Part shown: in pieces, positions 38,136-51,115 of the stretch | Layout of the letters: each line of letters starts with the position of its first letter | Numbering within the stretch: the first letter of the stretch is position 1 | Assembly (NCBI GenBank): GCA_030435675.1 | Contig: CM059621.1 | Coordinates: forward strand, 17,978,653 to 18,042,652 | Source: Steinernema hermaphroditum | Taxonomy: Eukaryota; Nematoda; Chromadorea; Rhabditida; Steinernematidae | Length of the DNA stretch: 64,000 bases | Reading direction: 5' to 3' | Translations under genes and position numbers: made by a program | The notes under the pieces: model-generated | Told to the model about the DNA's origin: nothing | Database searches by the model: none | What the model saw: the letters and a program-made list of their open reading frames with translations, nothing else

Positions 38136-38580
38136 GATGCAGAGCTTTTGGTATGAGCAAGGGCCCTGCTGTCTCGAATTGAAAGTTTTGCAGGAAACTA
38201 AGATAGTCCACAGTAAATCCAACGGGAATAGGCGCGTTCGATCAGGCTCGTGCAGTTCTACAAGATCCAATCATAAAAATGCTATGGTACTTTGGAGCAG
38301 AAGGGTCAGATGCAGAGCTTTTGGTATGAGCAAGGGCCTCTGCTGTCTCGAATTGAAAGTTTTGCAGGAAACTAAGATAGTCCACAGTAAATCCAGCGGG
38401 AGTAGGCGCGTTCGATCAGGCTCGTGCAGTTCTACAAGATCCAATCATAAAAATGCTATGGTACTTTGGAGCAGGAGGGTCAGATGCAGAGCTTTTGGTA
38501 TGAGCAAGGGCCCTGCTGTCTCGAATTGAAAGTTTTGCAGGAAACTAAGATAGTCCACAGTAAATCCAACCGGGAGTAGG
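36720..38580 (+). repeat. Cluster of monomers with odd lengths
   Basis: Small indels concentrate here. They include gagcagggccctgc (one G short) near 36770, aagggcctcaact (one G extra) near 36945, aagggggccctg (two G extra) near 37290, gggccccaact near 37468, gggaagtagg near 37533, aagggcctctgct near 38335 and aaccggg near 38569. One copy also has agggtcagctgcag near 36745, a unique a-to-c change. The cluster sits on the B1 to B2 transition. Confidence 0.7.
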
Positions 38581-41500
38581 CGCGTTCGATCAGGCTCGTG
38601 CAGTTCTACAAGATCCAATCATAAAAATGCTATGGTACTTTGGAGCAGGAGGGTCAGATGCAGAGCTTTTGGTATGAGCAAGGGCCCTGCTGTCTCGAAT
38701 TGAAAGTTTTGCAGGAAACTAAGATAGTCCACAGTAAATCCAACGGGAATAGGCGCGTTCGATCAGGCTCGTGCAGTTCTACAAGATCCAATCATAAAAA
38801 TGCTATGGTACTTTGGAGCAGGAGGGTCAGATGCAGAGCTTTTGGTATGAGCAAGGGCCCTGCTGTCTCGAATTGAAAGTTTTGCAGGAAACTAAGATAG
38901 TCCACAGTAAATCCCAACGGGAATAGGCGCGTTCGATCAGGCTCGTGCAGTTCTACAAGATCCAATCATAAAAATGCTATGGTACTTTGGAGCAGGAGGG
39001 TCAGATGCAGAGCTTTTGGTATGAGCAAGGGCCCTGCTGTCTCGAATTGAAAGTTTTGCAGGAAACTAAGATAGTCCACAGTAAATCCAACGGGAGTAGG
39101 CGCGTTCGATCAGGCTCGTGCAGTTCTACAAGATCCAATCATAAAAATGCTATGGTACTTTGGAGCAGGAGGGTCAGATGCAGAGCTTTTGGTATGAGCA
39201 AGGGCCCTGCTGTCTCGAATTGAAAGTTTTGCAGGAAACTAAGATAGTCCACAGTAAATCCAACGGGAGTAGGCGCGTTCGATCAGGCTCGTGCAGTTCT
39301 ACAAGATCCAATCATAAAAATGCTATGGTACTTTGGAGCAGGAGGGTCAGATGCAGAGCTTTTGGTATGAGCAAGGCCCCAGCTGTCTCGAATTGAAAGT
39401 TTTGCAGGAAACTAAGATAGTCCACAGTAAATCCAACGGGAATAGGCGCGTTCGATCAGGCTCGTGCAGTTCTACAAGATCCAATCATAAAAATGCTATG
39501 GTACTTTGGAGCAGGAGGGTCAGATGCAGAGCTTTTGGTATGAGCAAGGGCCCAGCTGTCTCGAATTGAAAGTTTTGCAGGAAACTAAGATAGTCCACAG
39601 TAAATCCAACGGGAATAGGCGCGTTCGATCAGGCTCGTGCAGTTCTACAAGATCCAATCATAAAAATGCTATGGTACTTTGGAGCAGGAGGGTCAGATGC
39701 AGAGCTTTTGGTATGAGCAAGGGCCCTGCTGTCTCGAATTGAAAGTTTTGCAGGAAACTAAGATAGTCCACAGTAAATCCAACGGGAATAGGCGCGTTCG
39801 ATCAGGCTCGTGCAGTTCTACAAGATCCAATCATAAAAATGCTATGGTACTTTGGAGCAGGAGGGTCAGATGCAGAGCTTTTGGTATGAGCAAGGCCCCA
39901 GCTGTCTCGAATTGAAAGTTTTGCAGGAAACTAAGATAGTCCACAGTAAATCCAACGGGAATAGGCGCGTTCGATCAGGCTCGTGCAGTTCTACAAGATC
40001 CAATCATAAAAATGCTATGGTACTTTGGAGCAGGAGGGTCAGATGCAGAGCTTTTGGTATGAGCAAGGCCCCAGCTGTCTCGAATTGAAAGTTTTGCAGG
40101 AAACTAAGATAGTCCACAGTAAATCCAACGGGAATAGGCGCGTTCGATCAGGCTCGTGCAGTTCTACAAGATCCAATCATAAAAATGCTATGGTACTTTG
40201 GAGCAGGAGGGTCAGATGCAGAGCTTTTGGTATGAGCAAGGGCCCTGCTGTCTCGAATTGAAAGTTTTGCAGGAAACTAAGATAGTCCACAGTAAATCCA
40301 ACGGGAGTAGGCGCGTTCGATCAGGCTCGTGCAGTTCTACAAGATCCAATCATAAAAATGCTATGGTACTTTGGAGCAGGAGGGTCAGATGCAGAGCTTT
40401 TGGTATGAGCAAGGGCCCTGCTGTCTCGAATTGAAAGTTTTGCAGGAAACTAAGATAGTCCACAGTAAATCCAACGGGAATAGGCGCGTTCGATCAGGCT
40501 CGTGCAGTTCTACAAGATCCAATCATAAAAATGCTATGGTACTTTGGAGCAGGAGGGTCAGATGCAGAGCTTTTGGTATGAGCAAGGGCCCTGCTGTCTC
40601 GAATTGAAAGTTTTGCAGGAAACTAAGATAGTCCACAGTAAATCCAACGGGAGTAGGCGCGTTCGATCAGGCTCGTGCAGTTCTACAAGATCCAATCATA
40701 AAAATGCTATGGTACTTTGGAGCAGGAGGGTCAGATGCAGAGCTTTTGGTATGAGCAAGGGCCCTGCTGTCTCGAATTGAAAGTTTTGCAGGAAACTAAG
40801 ATAGTCCACAGTAAATCCAACGGGAGTAGGCGCGTTCGATCAGGCTCGTGCAGTTCTACAAGATCCAATCATAAAAATGCTATGGTACTTTGGAGCAGGA
40901 GGGTCAGATGCAGAGCTTTTGGTATGAGCAAGGGCCCTGCTGTCTCGAATTGAAAGTTTTGCAGGAAACTAAGATAGTCCACAGTAAATCCAACGGGAAT
41001 AGGCGCGTTCGATCAGGCTCGTGCAGTTCTACAAGATCCAATCATAAAAATGCTATGGTACTTTGGAGCAGGAGGGTCAGATGCAGAGCTTTTGGTATGA
41101 GCAAGGGCCCTGCTGTCTCGAATTGAAAGTTTTGCAGGAAACTAAGATAGTCCACAGTAAATCCAACGGGAATAGGCGCGTTCGATCAGGCTCGTGCAGT
41201 TCTACAAGATCCAATCATAAAAATGCTATGGTACTTTGGAGCAGGAGGGTCAGATGCAGAGCTTTTGGTATGAGCAAGGGCCCTGCTGTCTCGAATTGAA
41301 AGTTTTGCAGGAAACTAAGATAGTCCACAGTAAATCCAACGGGAGTAGGCGCGTTCGATCAGGCTCGTGCAGTTCTACAAGATCCAATCATAAAAATGCT
41401 ATGGTACTTTGGAGCAGGAGGGTCAGATGCAGAGCTTTTGGTATGAGCAAGGCCCCAGCTGTCTCGAATTGAAAGTTTTGCAGGAAACTAAGATAGTCCA

Positions 41501-44500
41501 CAGTAAATCCAGCGGGAGTAGGCGCGTTCGATCAGGCTCGTGCAGTTCTACAAGATCCAATCATAAAAATGCTATGGTACTTTGGAGCAGGAGGGTCAGA
41601 TGCAGAGCTTTTGGTATGAGCAAGGCCCCAGCTGTCTCGAATTGAAAGTTTTGCAGGAAACTAAGATAGTCCACAGTAAATCCAACGGGAGTAGGCGCGT
41701 TCGATCAGGCTCGTGCAGTTCTACAAGATCCAATCATAAAAATGCTATGGTACTTTGGAGCAGGAGGGTCAGATGCAGAGCTTTTGGTATGAGCAAGGGC
41801 CCTGCTGTCTCGAATTGAAAGTTTTGCAGGAAACTAAGATAGTCCACAGTAAATCCAACGGGAGTAGGCGCGTTCGATCAGGCTCGTGCAGTTCTACAAG
41901 ATCCAATCATAAAAATGCTATGGTACTTTGGAGCAGGAGGGTCAGATGCAGAGCTTTTGGTATGAGCAAGGGCCCTGCTGTCTCGAATTGAAAGTTTTGC
42001 AGGAAACTAAGATAGTCCACAGTAAATCCAGCGGGAGTAGGCGCGTTCGATCAGGCTCGTGCAGTTCTACAAGATCCAATCATAAAAATGCTATGGTACT
42101 TTGGAGCAGGAGGGTCAGATGCAGAGCTTTTGGTATGAGCAAGGGCCCTGCTGTCTCGAATTGAAAGTTTTGCAGGAAACTAAGATAGTCCACAGTAAAT
42201 CCAGCGGGAATAGGCGCGTTCGATCAGGCTCGTGCAGTTCTACAAGATCCAATCATAAAAATGCTATGGTACTTTGGAGCAGGAGGGTCAGATGCAGAGC
42301 TTTTGGTATGAGCAAGGCCCCAGCTGTCTCGAATTGAAAGTTTTGCAGGAAACTAAGATAGTCCACAGTAAATCCAACGGGAATAGGCGCGTTCGATCAG
42401 GCTCGTGCAGTTCTACAAGATCCAATCATAAAAATGCTATGGTACTTTGGAGCAGGAGGGTCAGATGCAGAGCTTTTGGTATGAGCAAGGGCCCAGCTGT
42501 CTCGAATTGAAAGTTTTGCAGGAAACTAAGATAGTCCACAGTAAATCCAACGGGAGTAGGCGCGTTCGATCAGGCTCGTGCAGTTCTACAAGATCCAATC
42601 ATAAAAATGCTATGGTACTTTGGAGCAGGAGGGTCAGATGCAGAGCTTTTGGTATGAGCAAGGGCCCTGCTGTCTCGAATTGAAAGTTTTGCAGGAAACT
42701 AAGATAGTCCACAGTAAATCCAACGGGAGTAGGCGCGTTCGATCAGGCTCGTGCAGTTCTACAAGATCCAATCATAAAAATGCTATGGTACTTTGGAGCA
42801 GGAGGGTCAGATGCAGAGCTTTTGGTATGAGCAAGGGCCCTGCTGTCTCGAATTGAAAGTTTTGCAGGAAACTAAGATAGTCCACAGTAAATCCAACGGG
42901 AGTAGGCGCGTTCGATCAGGCTCGTGCAGTTCTACAAGATCCAATCATAAAAATGCTATGGTACTTTGGAGCAGGAGGGTCAGATGCAGAGCTTTTGGTA
43001 TGAGCGGGGGCCCTGCTGTCTCGAATTGAAAGTTTTGCAGGAAACTAAGATAGTCCACAGTAAATCCAACGGGAATAGGCGCGTTCGATCAGGCTCGTGC
43101 AGTTCTACAAGATCCAATCATAAAAATGCTATGGTACTTTGGAGCAGGAGGGTCAGATGCAGAGCTTTTGGTATGAGCAAGGGCCCTGCTGTCTCGAATT
43201 GAAAGTTTTGCAGGAAACTAAGATAGTCCACAGTAAATCCAACGGGAGTAGGCGCGTTCGATCAGGCTCGTGCAGTTCTACAAGATCCAATCATAAAAAT
43301 GCTATGGTACTTTGGAGCAGGAGGGTCAGATGCAGAGCTTTTGGTATGAGCAAGGGCCTCAACTGTCTCGAATTGAAAGTTTTGCAGGAAACTAAGATAG
43401 TCCACAGTAAATCCAGCGGGAGTAGGCGCGTTCGATCAGGCTCGTGCAGTTCTACAAGATCCAATCATAAAAATGCTATGGTACTTTGGAGCAGGAGGGT
43501 CAGATGCAGAGCTTTTGGTATGAGCAAGGGCCCTGCTGTCTCGAATTGAAAGTTTTGCAGGAAACTAAGATAGTCCACAGTAAATCCAACGGGAGTAGGC
43601 GCGTTCGATCAGGCTCGTGCAGTTCTACAAGATCCAATCATAAAAATGCTATGGTACTTTGGAGCAGGAGGGTCAGATGCAGAGCTTTTGGTATGAGCAA
43701 GGGCCCTGCTGTCTCGAATTGAAAGTTTTGCAGGAAACTAAGATAGTCCACAGTAAATCCAGCGGGAATAGGCGCGTTCGATCAGGCTCGTGCAGTTCTA
43801 CAAGATCCAATCATAAAAATGCTATGGTACTTTGGAGCAGGAGGGTCAGATGCAGAGCTTTTGGTATGAGCAAGGGCCCTGCTGTCTCGAATTGAAAGTT
43901 TTGCAGGAAACTAAGATAGTCCACAGTAAATCCAACGGGAATAGGCGCGTTTGATCAGGCTCGTGCAGTTCTACAAGATCCAATCATAAAAATGCTATGG
44001 TACTTTGGAGCAGAAGGGTCAGATGCAGAGCTTTTGGTATGAGCAAGGGCCCTGCTGTCTCGAATTGAAAGTTTTGCAGGAAACTAAGATAGTCCACAGT
44101 AAATCCAGCGGGAGTAGGCGCGTTCGATCAGGCTCGTGCAGTTCTACAAGATCCAATCATAAAAATGCTATGGTACTTTGGAGCAGGAGGGTCAGATGCA
44201 GAGCTTTTGGTATGAGCAAGGGCCCTGCTGTCTCGAATTGAAAGTTTTGCAGGAAACTAAGATAGTCCACAGTAAATCCAGCGGGAGTAGGCGCGTTCGA
44301 TCAGGCTCGTGCAGTTCTACAAGATCCAATCATAAAAATGCTATGGTACTTTGGAGCAGGAGGGTCAGATGCAGAGCTTTTGGTATGAACAAGGCCTCAA
44401 CTGTCTCGAATTGAAAGTTTTGCAGGAAACTAAGATAGTCCACAGTAAATCCAGCGGGAATAGGCGCGTTCGATCAGGCTCGTGCAGTTCTACAAGATCC

Positions 44501-44965
44501 AATCATAAAAATGCTATGGTACTTTGGAGCAGGAGGGTCAGATGCAGAGCTTTTGGTATGAACAAGGCCTCAACTGTCTCGAATTGAAAGTTTTGCAGGA
44601 AACTAAGATAGTCCACAGTAAATCCAACGGGAATAGGCGCGTTCGATCAGGCTCGTGCAGTTCTACAAGATCCAATCATAAAAATGCTATGGTACTTTGG
44701 AGCAGGAGGGTCAGATGCAGAGCTTTTGGTATGAGCAAGGGCCCTGCTGTCTCGAATTGAAAGTTTTGCAGGAAACTAAGATAGTCCACAGTAAATCCAA
44801 CGGGAGTAGGCGCGTTCGATCAGGCTCGTGCAGTTCTACAAGATCCAATCATAAAAATGCTATGGTACTTTGGAGCAGGAGGGTCAGATGCAGAGCTTTT
44901 GGTATGAGCAAGGGCCCTGCTGTCTCGAATTGAAAGTTTTGCAGGAAACTAAGATAGTCCACAGT
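38136..44965 (+). repeat. Satellite array block B2, gagcaag / aaatccaac subfamily
   Basis: About 39 monomers. The tail stays aaatccaac or aaatccagc as in B1, but tatgagcaag replaces tatgaacaag in nearly all copies, with tatgaac returning only near 44.39 and 44.56 kb. Many copies have ggccccagct or ggcccagct after gcaa. The block runs into the second N run after cacagt. No gene is seen. Confidence 0.9.
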
Positions 44966-45465
44966 NNNNNNNNNNNNNNNNNNNNNNNNNNNNNNNNNNN
45001 NNNNNNNNNNNNNNNNNNNNNNNNNNNNNNNNNNNNNNNNNNNNNNNNNNNNNNNNNNNNNNNNNNNNNNNNNNNNNNNNNNNNNNNNNNNNNNNNNNNN
45101 NNNNNNNNNNNNNNNNNNNNNNNNNNNNNNNNNNNNNNNNNNNNNNNNNNNNNNNNNNNNNNNNNNNNNNNNNNNNNNNNNNNNNNNNNNNNNNNNNNNN
45201 NNNNNNNNNNNNNNNNNNNNNNNNNNNNNNNNNNNNNNNNNNNNNNNNNNNNNNNNNNNNNNNNNNNNNNNNNNNNNNNNNNNNNNNNNNNNNNNNNNNN
45301 NNNNNNNNNNNNNNNNNNNNNNNNNNNNNNNNNNNNNNNNNNNNNNNNNNNNNNNNNNNNNNNNNNNNNNNNNNNNNNNNNNNNNNNNNNNNNNNNNNNN
45401 NNNNNNNNNNNNNNNNNNNNNNNNNNNNNNNNNNNNNNNNNNNNNNNNNNNNNNNNNNNNNNNNN
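44966..45465. other. Assembly gap of exactly 500 N, orientation changes across it
   Basis: Before the run the array is in plus orientation and ends at cacagt. After it the array is in minus orientation and starts at accaaaagctctgc. The length is the same round 500 as in the first gap, so true size and join are unknown. The left edge of the inverted block is hidden here. Confidence 0.97.
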
Positions 45466-48400
45466 ACCAAAAGCTCTGCATCTGACCCTCCTGCTCCAAA
45501 GTACCATAGCATTTTTATGATTGAATCTTGTTCTACTGCACGAGCCTGATCGAACGCGCCTACTCCCGCTATATTTACTGTGGACTATCTTAGTTTCCTG
45601 CAAAACTTTCAATTCGAGACAGCAGGGCCCCCGCTCATACCAAAAGCTCTGCATCTGACCCTCCTGCTCCAAAGTACCATAGCATTTTTATGATTGGATC
45701 TTGTAGAACTGCACGAGCCTGATCGAACGCGCCTACTCCCGTTGGGATTACTGTGGACTATCTTAGTTTCCTGCAAAACTTTCAATTCGAGACAGCAGGG
45801 CCCCGCTCATACCAAAAGCTCTGCATCTGACCCTCCTGCTCCAAAGTACCATAGCATTTTTATGATTGGATCTTGTAGAACTGCACGAGCCTGATCGAAC
45901 GCGCCTACTCCCGTTGGGATTACTGTGGACTATCTTAGTTTCCTGCAAAACTTTCAATTCGAGACAGCAGGGCCCTTGCTCATACCAAAAGCTCTGCATC
46001 TGACCCTCCTGCTCCAAAGTACCATAGCATTTTTATGATTGAATCTTGTTCTACTGCACGAGCCTGATCGAACGCGCCTACTCCCGCTATATTTACTGTG
46101 GACTATCTTAGTTTCCTGCAAAACTTTCAATTCGAGACAGCAGGGCCCCCGCTCATACCAAAAGCTCTGCATCTGACCCTCCTGCTCCAAAGTACCATAG
46201 CATTTTTATGATTGGATCTTGTAGAACTGCACGAGCCTGATCGAACGCGCCTACTCCCGTTGGGATTACTGTGGACTATCTTAGTTTCCTGCAAAACTTT
46301 CAATTCGAGACAGCAGGGCCCTTGCTCATACCAAAAGCTCTGCATCTGACCCTCCTGCTCCAAAGTACCATAGCATTTTTATGATTGAATCTTGTTCTAC
46401 TGCACGAGCCTGATCGAACGCGCCTACTCCCGTTGGGATTACTGTGGACTATCTTAGTTTCCTGCAAAACTTTCAATTCGAGACAGCAGGGCCCCCGCTC
46501 ATACCAAAAGCTCTGCATCTGACCCTCCTGCTCCAAAGTACCATAGCATTTTTATGATTGGATCTTGTAGTACTGCACGAGCCTGATCGAACGCGCCTAC
46601 TCCCGTTGGGATTTACTGTGGACTATCTTAGTTTCCTGCAAAACTTTCAATTCGAGACAGCAGGGCCCCCGCTCATACCAAAAGCTCTGCATCTGACCCT
46701 CCTGCTCCAAAGTACCATAGCATTTTTATGATTGGATCTTGTAGTACTGCACGAGCCTGATCGAACGCGCCTACTCCCGCTGGTTTTACTGTGGACTATC
46801 TTAGTTTCCTGCAAAACTTTCAATTCGAGACAGCAGGGCCCCCGCTCATACCAAAAGCTCTGCATCTGACCCTCCTGCTCCAAAGTACCATAGCATTTTT
46901 ATGATTGGATCTTGTTGAACTGCACGAGCCTGATCGAACGCGCCTACTCCCGTTGGATTTACTGTGGACTATCTTAGTTTCCTGCAAAACTTTCAATTCG
47001 AGACAGCAGGGCCCCCGCTCATACCAAAAGCTCTGCATCTGACCCTCCTGCTCCAAAGTACCATAGCATTTTTATGATTGGATCTTGTAGTACTGCACGA
47101 GCCTGATCGAACGCGCCTACTCCCGCTGGATTTACTGTGGACTATCTTAGTTTCCTGCAAAACTTTCAATTCGAGACAGCAGGGGCCCCGCTCATACCAA
47201 AAGCTCTGCATCTGACCCTCCTGCTCCAAAGTACCATAGCATTTTTATGATTGGATCTTGTTGTACTGCACGAGCCTGATCGAACGCGCCTACTCCCGTT
47301 GGGATTACTGTGGACTATCTTAGTTTCCTGCAAAACTTTCAATTCGAGACAGCAGGGGCCTTGCTCATACCAAAAGCTCTGCATCTGACCCTCCTGCTCC
47401 AAAGTACCATAGCATTTTTATGATTGGATCTTGTTGTACTGCACGAGCCTGATCGAACGCGCCTACTCCCGTTGGGATTTACTGTGGACTATCTTAGTTT
47501 CCTGCAAAACTTTCAATTCGAGACAGCAGGGCCCCCGCTCATACCAAAAGCTCTGCATCTGACCCTCCTGCTCCAAAGTACCATAGCATTTTTATGATTG
47601 AATCTTGTTCTACTGCACGAGCCTGATCGAACGCGCCTACTCCCGTTGGGATTACTGTGGACTATCTTAGTTTCCTGCAAAACTTTCAATTCGAGACAGC
47701 AGGGCCCCTGCTCATACCAAAAGCTCTGCATCTGACCCTCCTGCTCCAAAGTACCATAGCATTTTTATGATTGGATCTTGTAGAACTGCACGAGCCTGAT
47801 CGAACGCGCCTACTCCCGTTGGGTTTACTGTGGACTATCTTAGTTTCCTGCAAAACTTTCAATTCGAGACAGCAGGGCCCCCGCTCATACCAAAAGCTCT
47901 GCATCTGACCCTCCTGCTCCAAAGTACCATAGCATTTTTATGATTGAATCTTGTTGTACTGCACGAGCCTGATCGAACGCGCCTACTCCCGTTGGATTTA
48001 CTGTGGACTATCTTAGTTTCCTGCAAAACTTTCAATTCGAGACAGCAGGGCCCCTGCTCATACCAAAAGCTCTGCATCTGACCCTCCTGCTCCAAAGTAC
48101 CATAGCATTTTTATGATTGGATCTTGTAGAACTGCACGAGCCTGATCGAACGCGCCTACTCCCGTTGGGATTACTGTGGACTATCTTAGTTTCCTGCAAA
48201 ACTTTCAATTCGAGACAGCAGGGCCCTTGCTCATACCAAAAGCTCTGCATCTGACCCTCCTGCTCCAAAGTACCATAGCATTTTTATGATTGGATCTTGT
48301 AGAACTGCACGAGCCTGATCGAACGCGCCTACTCCCGCTGGATTTACTGTGGACTATCTTAGTTTCCTGCAAAACTTTCAATTCGAGACAGCAGGGCCCT

Positions 48401-49375
48401 TGCTCATACCAAAAGCTCTGCATCTGACCCTCCTGCTCCAAAGTACCATAGCATTTTTATGATTGGATCTTGTAGAACTGCACGAGCCTGATCGAACGCG
48501 CCTACTCCCGTTGGGATTACTGTGGACTATCTTAGTTTCCTGCAAAACTTTCAATTCGAGACAGCAGGGCCCTTGCTCATACCAAAAGCTCTGCATCTGA
48601 CCCTCCTGCTCCAAAGTACCATAGCATTTTTATGATTGAATCTTGTTCTACTGCACGAGCCTGATCGAACGCGCCTACTCCCGCTATATTTACTGTGGAC
48701 TATCTTAGTTTCCTGCAAAACTTTCAATTCGAGACAGCAGGGCCCCCGCTCATACCAAAAGCTCTGCATCTGACCCTCCTGCTCCAAAGTACCATAGCAT
48801 TTTTATGATTGGATCTTGTAGAACTGCACGAGCCTGATCGAACGCGCCTACTCCCGTTGGGATTACTGTGGACTATCTTAGTTTCCTGCAAAACTTTCAA
48901 TTCGAGACAGCAGGGCCCTTGCTCATACCAAAAGCTCTGCATCTGACCCTCCTGCTCCAAAGTACCATAGCATTTTTATGATTGGATCTTGTAGAACTGC
49001 ACGAGCCTGATCGAACGCGCCTACTCCCGTTGGGTTTACTGTGGACTATCTTAGTTTCCTGCAAAACTTTCAATTCGAGACAGCAGGGCCCCCGCTCATA
49101 CCAAAAGCTCTGCATCTGACCCTCCTGCTCCAAAGTACCATAGCATTTTTATGATTGAATCTTGTTCTACTGCACGAGCCTGATCGAACGCGCCTACTCC
49201 CGTTGGGATTACTGTGGACTATCTTAGTTTCCTGCAAAACTTTCAATTCGAGACAGCAGGGCCCCTGCTCATACCAAAAGCTCTGCATCTGACCCTCCTG
49301 CTCCAAAGTACCATAGCATTTTTATGATTGGATCTTGTAGAACTGCACGAGCCTGATCGAACGCGCCTACTCCCG

Positions 49376-49417
49376 TTGTTATAGAGGGAATGCGCCTGAT
49401 GAACGCGCCTACTCCCG
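49376..49417 (-). repeat. 42-bp insertion in a monomer, with 17 bases not from the satellite
   Basis: This monomer is 215 bp. The 42 added bases contain a second, slightly damaged copy of the ctgat-gaacgcgcctactcccg stretch (49396-49417, one base shorter than the original) and 17 bases, 49379-49395 (ttatagagggaatgcgc), that match no part of the monomer on either strand by eye. The arrangement resembles break repair with filler DNA followed by a short templated copy. Confidence 0.75.
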
Positions 49418-50689
49418 CTGGATTTACTGTGGACTATCTTAGTTTCCTGCAAAACTTTCAATTCGAGACAGCAGGGCCCCCGCTCATACCAAAAGCTCTG
49501 CATCTGACCCTCCTGCTCCAAAGTACCATAGCATTTTTATGATTGGATCTTGTTGTACTGCACGAGCCTGATCGAACGCGCCTACTCCCGTTGGGTTTAC
49601 TGTGGACTATCTTAGTTTCCTGCAAAACTTTCAATTCGAGACAGCAGGGCCCTTGCTCATACCAAAAGCTCTGCATCTGACCCTCCTGCTCCAAAGTACC
49701 ATAGCATTTTTATGATTGGATCTTGTTCTACTGCACGAGCCTGATCGAACGCGCCTACTCCCGTTGGGTTTACTGTGGACTATCTTAGTTTCCTGCAAAA
49801 CTTTCAATTCGAGACAGCAGGGGCCTTGCTCATACCAAAAGCTCTGCATCTGACCCTCCTGCTCCAAAGTACCATAGCATTTTTATGATTGTATCTTGTT
49901 GTACTGCACGAGCCTGATCGAACGCGCCTACTCCCGTTGGGATTACTGTGGACTATCTTAGTTTCCTGCAAAACTTTCAATTCGAGACAGCAGGGCCCCT
50001 GCTCATACCAAAAGCTCTGCATCTGACCCTCCTGCTCCAAAGTACCATAGCATTTTTATGATTGTATCTTGTTGTACTGCACGAGCCTGATCGAACGCGC
50101 CTACTCCCGTTGGGATTACTGTGGACTATCTTAGTTTCCTGCAAAACTTTCAATTCGAGACAGCAGGGCCCTTGCTCATACCAAAAGCTCTGCATCTGAC
50201 CCTCCTGCTCCAAAGTACCATAGCATTTTTATGATTGGATCTTGTAGAACTGCACGAGCCTGATCGAACGCGCCTACTCCCGTTGGGATTACTGTGGACT
50301 ATCTTAGTTTCCTGCAAAACTTTCAATTCGAGACAGCAGGGCCCTCGCTCATACCAAAAGCTCTGCATCTGACCCTCCTGCTCCAAAGTACCATAGCATT
50401 TTTATGATTGAATCTTGTTCTACTGCACGAGCCTGATCGAACGCGCCTACTCCCGTTGGGATTACTGTGGACTATCTTAGTTTCCTGCAAAACTTTCAAT
50501 TCGAGACAGCAGGGCCCCTGCTCATACCAAAAGCTCTGCATCTGACCCTCCTGCTCCAAAGTACCATAGCATTTTTATGATTGGATCTTGTAGAACTGCA
50601 CGAGCCTGATCGAACGCGCCTACTCCCGTTGGGATTACTGTGGACTATCTTAGTTTCCTGCAAAACTTTCAATTCGAGACAGCAGGGCC

Positions 50690-50904
50690 CCTCGCTCATA
50701 CCAAAAGCTCTGCATCTGACCCTCCTGCTCCAAAGTACCATAGCATTTTTATGATTGGATCTTGTAGTACTGCACGAGCCTGATCGAACGCGCCTACTCC
50801 CGCGGGATTACTGTGGACTATCTTAGTTTCCTGCAAAACTTTCAATTCGAGACAGCAGGGCCCTCGCTCATACCAAAAGCTCTGCATCTGACCCTCCTGC
50901 TCCA
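50690..50904 (-). repeat. Monomer with a two-base tail deletion (cccgcggg)
   Basis: On the plus strand the tail region reads cccgcgggatt (50798-50808) where cccgttgggatt is usual, two bases short, and the neighbouring stretch gggcccctcgctc has one extra base. The net unit length is 172. Confidence 0.65.
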
Positions 50905-50996
50905 AAGTACCATAGCATTTTTATGATTGGATCTTGTTGAACTGCACGAGCCTGATCGAACGCGCCTACTCCCGTTGGGATTACTGTGGACTATCT

Positions 50997-51115
50997 TAGT
51001 TTCCTGCAAAACTTTCAATTCGAGACAGACAGTGAGGCCTTGATCATACCAAAAGCTCTGCATCTGACCCTCCTGCTCCAAAGTACCATAGCATTTTTAT
51101 GATTGGATCTTGTAG
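50997..51115 (-). repeat. Degenerate, truncated monomer at the edge of the inversion
   Basis: This last inverted copy has gagacagacagtgagg where gagacagttgagg is expected, with a small duplication and one lost base, and ttgatcat instead of ttgctcat or ttgttcat. The copy ends in the middle of a unit at 51115. Decay at an edge copy fits a real array breakpoint better than a clean software join, although it does not prove it. Confidence 0.75.

Larger units (their letters stand above)
45466..51115 (-). repeat. Satellite array block C, inverted orientation
   Basis: About 32 monomers read on the minus strand. Tails seen on that strand include aatcccaac, aaatccagc, aaatatagc, aaacccaac and one aaaaccagc (near 46780). 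The central window includes forms I found nowhere in the plus blocks: agtacaacaagatcc, agtactacaagatcc and agtacaacaagatac. Mixed subfamilies and the presence of aaatatagc with agtagaacaagattc make C most like the first 17 kb of block A. No gene is seen. Confidence 0.95.
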
